This document shows positions 59,250 to 64,000 of a stretch of 64,000 bases of DNA, piece after piece. Every line of letters begins with the position of its first letter. Position 1 is the first letter of the stretch. The position numbers were made by a program, and so were the translations under genes. The stretch comes from Heliocidaris erythrogramma. Its lineage: Eukaryota > Echinodermata > Echinoidea > Camarodonta > Echinometridae. The notes beneath the pieces were generated by a model. It made no database searches. It worked only from the letters and a program-made list of their open reading frames with translations, and had not been told where the DNA came from. The DNA is taken from NCBI GenBank assembly GCA_025617745.1, contig CM046857.1, forward strand, positions 22,225,081-22,289,080, in the 5' to 3' direction.

Positions 59250-60800
59250 TAAAACTTGCAAACCCTGACAGACAGATACGTAAAGCAATGGCTCGAAGTA
59301 CCTAGTAGAGGGGCTAATATTGCAATGATCCATCTACCGCAAGGCCTCGATATACCAAGACTTTCAGACATATACTGGAAAGCACATTGCCTTTCGTACA
59401 CGAGATCTAGATTATTAGCAGACGATGTTGTATCTGCTGCCTTAGACTCAAGACTTGAAAGAGAATCTAAGTTGTCTACAAAACAATATACTTAACTGTC
59501 TGTCAGGGCGTCCATGAAGAAATCATGAGTGAAGATTCGATAGAAGACTGTTCCTGGAACTCCATTAAAAGAAAAATTAACTCTGTCTTAGAAGACAATA
59601 TTGTGTCTCATTGGGAAGACAAAATCAAGCCATTGCTAGTCCAAGGAAATTTCCCCAAACTGCTTCTGTTGCAGTAAGAAAACTTAACCTGGAAATCCAT
59701 CATGTTCAACCTACCTCGGAAGGTTCTCAGCTTTGCTGTGAAGGCTTGTATAGATTCTCTGCCCTCATACTCAAATCTTTGTCGCTGGGGTAAAAGACTG
59801 ACCGACAGATGCCCATTTTGTCCGAACACAACCGGCACTTTACATCATATTCTGGCACATTGCCCCTCCCTTTTGGAAAGATTCACCTGGAGACACAACA
59901 GTGTCCTAATGGCAATTTAACGAACCATTAAAGAAACAAGTGTGGGCAATTTTAATGTTTACATCCACATTGAAGGCCATTCTGTAGCCGGGGGCACTAT
60001 CCCCCTCATATCCTCGTCACAACCAAGCGACCAGATTTAGTTGTTGTATGGGAGGAAGAAAAAAAGATATTACTTGTGGAACTCACTGTTCCCTTTGAAA
60101 GAAATGTACAGGATGCACATGACAGAAAGTTAAAACGGTATGAGAATTTGATAGCAAACTTGGAAGAAACAGAATACTCTGTCTTCTCTGAAGCCATTGA
60201 AATCGGGGCGGGAGGTCACGTTAGTAAAGAAAACAAAGCTAGACTCAAAACTGATGTCGGTATGTGTAAATGCGATGTCAGACTCAGGGGACTGATTAAT
60301 GACATTAGCAAGCATGCTCTAATCTCATCTTTTGTTATTTTCCACAGTAGGAAGGATCAATATTGGGAAGGAGTAAAATACATCAAGTTATAGAAAAAAA
60401 AGGAAAAAATTAGTCACCAGACTAAATGAACCATCCATACCCACGTTCAGACCTGATCAAGAATACCAATATAATGTACTATAACACTCTTTTTCTGACA
60501 CAATTTTCCTATTACAATAATACGATATATAGAGTGTATATTAGCATTGTTGTATTGTCATATTGTAATATGATATGTTGTCATTAATTATCAAAATGAT
60601 AATATATTGTCATAAAATTTCTTTCCCATTACTGCATGCTCACGTTTGTTTACTGTTTTTTCGTATATTTCATGATACTTTGTATTACAACCTCCCATGA
60701 ACCTGAATAGGTTCATGGAGCTGGTTTTTATTATTGCTAATTTGCATGATGCAAATTTTTATATTGCTTTACTTTCCTACGAAATAAAGAAATGATTACA
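59250..60800 (+). pseudogene. R2-like non-LTR retrotransposon, C-terminal remnant
   Basis: This part carries the end of the reverse transcriptase, a zinc knuckle and a restriction-like endonuclease that nicks target DNA. The first segment (59256-59495) reads KQWLEVPSRGANIAMIHLPQ and GLDIPRLSDIYWKAH, the thumb region. The second (59702-59920) has the zinc knuckle CPFCPNTTGTLHHILAHC. The third (60020-60393) has RPDLVVVWEEEKKILLVELT, the PD...(D/E)-x-T core of the endonuclease. Stops and frameshifts near 59495, 59690 and 59920 break it. The catalytic reverse-transcriptase core is missing. The AT-rich tail ends near AATAAAGAAATG at about 60784. It is antisense to MRPL27 within its large intron. 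Confidence 0.75.
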
Positions 60801-61365
60801 ACTACACCATGCAACCTCTGTTAGGACACAGAAATATATTACTAATGAGACTCATTTGATCTGCCCATAATGGAAGTTTGCAGACTGAAAACTGTCCATT
60901 ACTAAATGCAACAATAATAGTAGAATATGTTAATACTTTCAGTATCTCTATTCCTAATCTCATTTATACTCTTTACCCAGTTATGTAACAACCACTTGTT
61001 TTGTTTTATGGAAAATCAACGAATATTGCACATTTACTAGATTATCATTAATATATGCTGTAATCAACCACTGCTTCTCAAGAATGAAGCAAGGTTAGTC
61101 ACTGAATATTTCCATTGATCGTAACTACTCACATCCCCCTTACTGACAAGTTTTTGTAACAAAGAATACATGTCGCAAAGTGAAAATGCTGACATGAGAT
61201 TCAATGCAAAGAGCCTCCTATGATGCAATTCTTTTATCTATTTCTTTCATCCAAAATGAAAATACCTTCACCATTAACCACTGTAAAATTCTGGTGTGCA
61301 TGAAACTTTGCGAATTTTGCGAGTGGGCGAGTTTTGCGAAAGTTTCATGCCGCAAAATAAATCAT
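60801..61365. other. no gene recognised
   Basis: Intronic AT-rich sequence. An imperfect palindrome near 61296-61353 (GCATGAAACTTTGCGAATTTTGCG and its near complement) lies just before the 677-bp element. Confidence 0.35.
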
Positions 61366-62042
61366 AATTGTGACCAGGCACCACAAAACCACCAAAAAGT
61401 CGCCAGATATGAATTTTTAGTTAAGGTCTGATTCTGAAAGAGCAGATTCTGAGCTTTAAAATGATATATAACTCATTTATAGCATTGGATGTTCTTAACT
61501 CACTGTACAAAGAGAAGAATGCACAGTCCCTCATCATGTTACTTCTGAAAAATAAGGGTTTAAAATTTGCAGTCTATTGAAGCACTCTGACTTGTAAGGT
61601 GTTGTGTTAAAGTGACAAAAGGAGGATTAGAACTCAATGAAAATTTCTATGAAGGGATTATCAGATTGTCCTAAAACTTGGCATACTAATTAGGCATATC
61701 CTGTTCATCATAATGCACAAGTATCAATGCAAGAACTTACTCTGTCTAAAAGTTATGGGAGATCATAAAAAAGAAAAGTAATACCACAAAATCCAGAGAA
61801 GACACACATAAGTCTAATAAAAAAACTGTCAAAAAATACCACTTTTAGATTGTTTGGTGCCTCCAAATTTTTAGATTACTTTAAAAAATGTATACTTTTT
61901 CAGGATATACTGTAAAAAATGTATACTTTTTCAGGATATATCCCAAATTAGAATTTGACCATGCCAACCAAAAACACATGAGCTCTAACTGAAAATAACA
62001 CGGTGCGACTTTTTGGTGGTTTTGTGGTGCCTGGTCACAATT
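61366..62042. mobile_element. 677-bp nonautonomous DNA element with 38-bp perfect inverted repeats
   Basis: The left 38 bases (AATTGTGACCAGGCACCACA...) are perfectly inverted at the right end. The interior has no ORF of note and includes a 31-bp tandem duplication at about 61885-61945. A truncated inverted copy lies in the lectin gene at 48640-49133. Confidence 0.88.
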
Positions 62043-62547
62043 GAAACATAAAATCACCACCCGTATTCGCTATTTAAGTTTCTTGCTGCAAAATTGGCTG
62101 TGACTAACAGTCGCAAAAGTTTCTGGTTTGACAGTAAATGGTTCTTTCTATCACCACCATTACAGCCAATCCGCAGGTCCCCTAAAAGTACGCTATTTTA
62201 TTTCCAGTTCTGCCTGACTATGAATACATAAATGAGCAAGAACAGCCAGGAACATCTCATTTGCAAATTATTGAATAGACTACTTATCATTCACCAATTG
62301 TCATGAGTTATACATCAAATAAAAGAAGAGGGAGCAGAGATTTGTGATATGCTTTTATTGTGTTCAAAATAAAAGACGAAATTGGTAAAAAATGGTGTTC
62401 TTTTTATGACAAAAAATGGAAATGAAATGAAATATAAATCTGGCCAAAACTACCATAGTTTTATTGTGAGCCAGGGCAAATTTGACACGAGCGTAAAGGG
62501 CATTTTCTGTACTTTCCAAAGATTGGAATAACATTCATGTGCACTTC

Positions 62548-62842
62548 ATGACAGGGTCAGGATCCAGCAATATGTATCCAATGTAACACTTTGTCTTTAA
62601 AAAATTCAATTCCAGCATTCCGATTGGTTACCACCACGCAAGATGTTTTCTCACAGCTAGGCAACAGCTATGCGCATGTTTGCGCAAGGATGAAGCAACA
62701 GGTTGCGCATTGTTTCATTCAACACGCACTTGGTTACAGATGGGTCGCTTGCCAATCACAGTGCTAAGATTCTATGGTCTTGACCATGGTCTTGACAACG
62801 GATAATCTGCGGCTGAATATTGCTGGATCCTGACTCTGTCAT
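62548..62842. mobile_element. 295-bp MITE with 26-bp inverted repeats
   Basis: ATGACAGGGTCAGGATCCAG plus AATAT at the left is inverted at the right with one mismatch. The interior contains CCAAT-type motifs (GATTGGTTACC, CCAATCACAG). No clear target duplication. Confidence 0.75.
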
Positions 62843-63081
62843 AAGTTTATGGATGTTTTGAATGTAACGATGAAAAAGATGAAATTCCAGCACTTCCATA
62901 CATATGTGTCTTGATGGCGGCTCATATACTTTTTATATGTCTTTTAACAACTTGAAATCTTGTGAAAAAAGGCTTTTGTATGACATTTCATCAATTATTT
63001 TAAACAACTTATAAAGTTCTGACTGAAACAAAATATCCCTGTGTTGGTAAACTATTCATTTATTTTTGCAGAAAGTCTAAT

Positions 63082-63227
63082 GAGCACAGCATTCATATTT
63101 ATTGAAGAACATAACTTTAAAGATGACCATGCGATACAGCCGACTGGGTGCAGGGAGCACAGCATTCATATTTATTGAAGAACATAACTTTAAAGATGAC
63201 CATGCGATACAGCCGACTGGGTGCAGG
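63082..63227. repeat. exact 73-bp tandem duplication
   Basis: The unit starting GAGCACAGCATTCATATTTA at 63082 repeats without visible differences at 63155. Confidence 0.95.
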
Positions 63228-63328
63228 GAGAGAGTCCATTTCGGGCACTGGAAATAAAATGCGCGCTTATTGCTCATTTGCATACGACCTGCGGTCTGAC
63301 TGTATTAGTCAATGGTCATAGACTCATA

Positions 63329-63636
63329 GGCCCGTATTCTGAACTCTGGTTTAACTTAAACCATGGTCTAAATGTGTGGTTTAACTATGGGCAGCCAAAT
63401 GTGACACAAATCTCTAACAGTAGATATTCAATTTATCAGCATTTTTGGTACTCTATTAAAAACTGTGTGGGAATGATAAGTACAATATTTTCCTTGACTG
63501 TTAAAGCATGAGAGCAGAATCCAGTAAACATATGGAACATACAATATAAACAAAGTTTTGACATTTTTGGCTACCCATAGTTAAACCATACATTTAGACC
63601 ATGGTTTAAATTAAACCAGAGTTCAGAATACGGGCC
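63329..63636. mobile_element. 308-bp MITE with long imperfect inverted repeats
   Basis: GGCCCGTATTCTGAACTCTG continues into about 65 bases of inverted similarity with the right end (TTCAGAATACGGGCC). Motifs AACCATGGTCTAAATG and its complement face each other. ATA flanks both ends and may be part of a target duplication. Confidence 0.8.
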
Positions 63637-63702
63637 ATAATGTATAGGATGCTTTGTAAGATATGAGAACAATAAAAGTTGTAGATAAATAAAGATCTTT
63701 AC

Positions 63703-63840
63703 CATGGGTCTTCTTGAGGCCAAGTCTTTTTCCAGGACTCTTCCCGCCAGTATTCCTCTTTGAACTACTGGCTTTCTTTGAAGCCCAACGTATGGAGCTG
63801 GTCATCGAAGCCATGTATGGATTCAAGAACTGTACAGGAT
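63703..63840 (-). CDS. MRPL27: mitochondrial ribosomal protein L27 (bL27m), N-terminal exon in view
   Basis: The exon reads PVQFLNPYMASMTSSIRW, then ASKKASSSKRNTGGKSPGKR and LGLKKTHG, where the last Gly codon is split at donor gtaaagat. ASKK...GGKS-x-x-R-x-G-x-K-K matches the processed N-terminus of animal MRPL27. The first Met in view is at 63814. The exon is preceded by a strong acceptor (ctttcctcttcctccag) at 63841 and its frame is open up to it. Vertebrate proteins have a longer mitochondrial targeting peptide, so a further upstream exon beyond the window probably supplies the true start. Confidence 0.9.
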
Positions 63841-64000
63841 CTGGAGGAAGAGGAAAGAAAATGCATTATTAGAGCAAACAACGATTAATCCATCTCCACA
63901 TGTATTCCTTAATGCCGCTTATACATAATGTACAAGCTTATCTGAAGATAACCTTGTACTCTACAATAGCTTTTATGGGTGAATAGGTTTCAATGGGTTT
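63841..64000 (-). other. intron upstream of the MRPL27 N-terminal exon
   Basis: Polypyrimidine-rich acceptor sequence followed by AT-rich intron that runs off the window edge. No upstream exon is seen here. Confidence 0.6.

Larger units (their letters stand above)
59050..63702 (-). other. large intron of MRPL27, 4.65 kb
   Basis: Contains an R2-like LINE fragment, three nonautonomous DNA elements and a 73-bp tandem repeat, all listed separately. It is bounded by donor gtaaagat and acceptor catattttcag. Confidence 0.8.

Overview
This window is eukaryotic, repeat-dense, AT-rich DNA with split genes. There are no operons or bacterial features. The gene content is a secreted C-type lectin, a mitochondrial ribosomal protein with introns and an SLC16-like transporter. 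The repeat content is L1-type, CR1/Jockey-type and R2-like non-LTR retrotransposons, Tc1-type transposons, many foldback MITEs and long poly-G/C tracts. Together these suggest a marine invertebrate, possibly an echinoderm or another invertebrate deuterostome. The assignment is an inference from style and families, not proof.

Three host genes are supported by matching splice phases. (1) An SLC16/monocarboxylate-transporter-like MFS gene is on the minus strand: exons at 39053-39245, 23722-23865 and 21949-22950, with the last helix exon(s) not found. Its first intron is about 15.2 kb and is filled with retrotransposons. (2) A small secreted C-type lectin is on the plus strand: exons at 46519-46643, 48007-48181 and 49619-49858. 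It has a signal peptide, a complete carbohydrate-recognition domain and QPN and WND calcium/sugar motifs. (3) Mitochondrial ribosomal protein L27 (bL27m) is on the minus strand: exons at 63703-63840, 58979-59049 and 58171-58374, with a probable further upstream exon outside the window. Degenerate extra copies of its last exon lie in its 3' UTR.

Layout. 1-4.8 kb: a MITE, a CR1/Jockey LINE remnant and pyrimidine-rich repeats. 4.8-17.6 kb: a block bounded by inverted 100-bp repeats, holding a 5'-truncated L1-type ORF2, several tandem arrays, a 902-bp element with TTAA target duplications, and an L1-type ORF1 whose 3' end is tandemly multiplied. 18.4-21.9 kb: a tRNA-like sequence, two decayed Tc1-like transposons and a compact hairpin element with a tandem hammerhead-like core. 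21.9-39.3 kb: the transporter gene with three L1 insertions, a nested TTAA element, and a satellite array split by a CR1-like LINE. 39.3-46.3 kb: foldbacks, G/C tracts and a roughly 210-bp tandem array. 46.4-49.9 kb: the lectin gene with repeat-rich introns. 49.9-57.9 kb: a 545-bp palindrome, minisatellites and microsatellites. 57.9-63.8 kb: MRPL27, carrying an R2-like LINE fragment and several MITEs in its large intron.

I saw no clear evidence of a wholly new gene system. The most interesting items are the decayed MRPL27 terminal-exon copies, the hammerhead-like hairpin element, the TTAA element inserted precisely in a LINE, and the G-rich tract that follows the L1 ORF2 stop in several copies.
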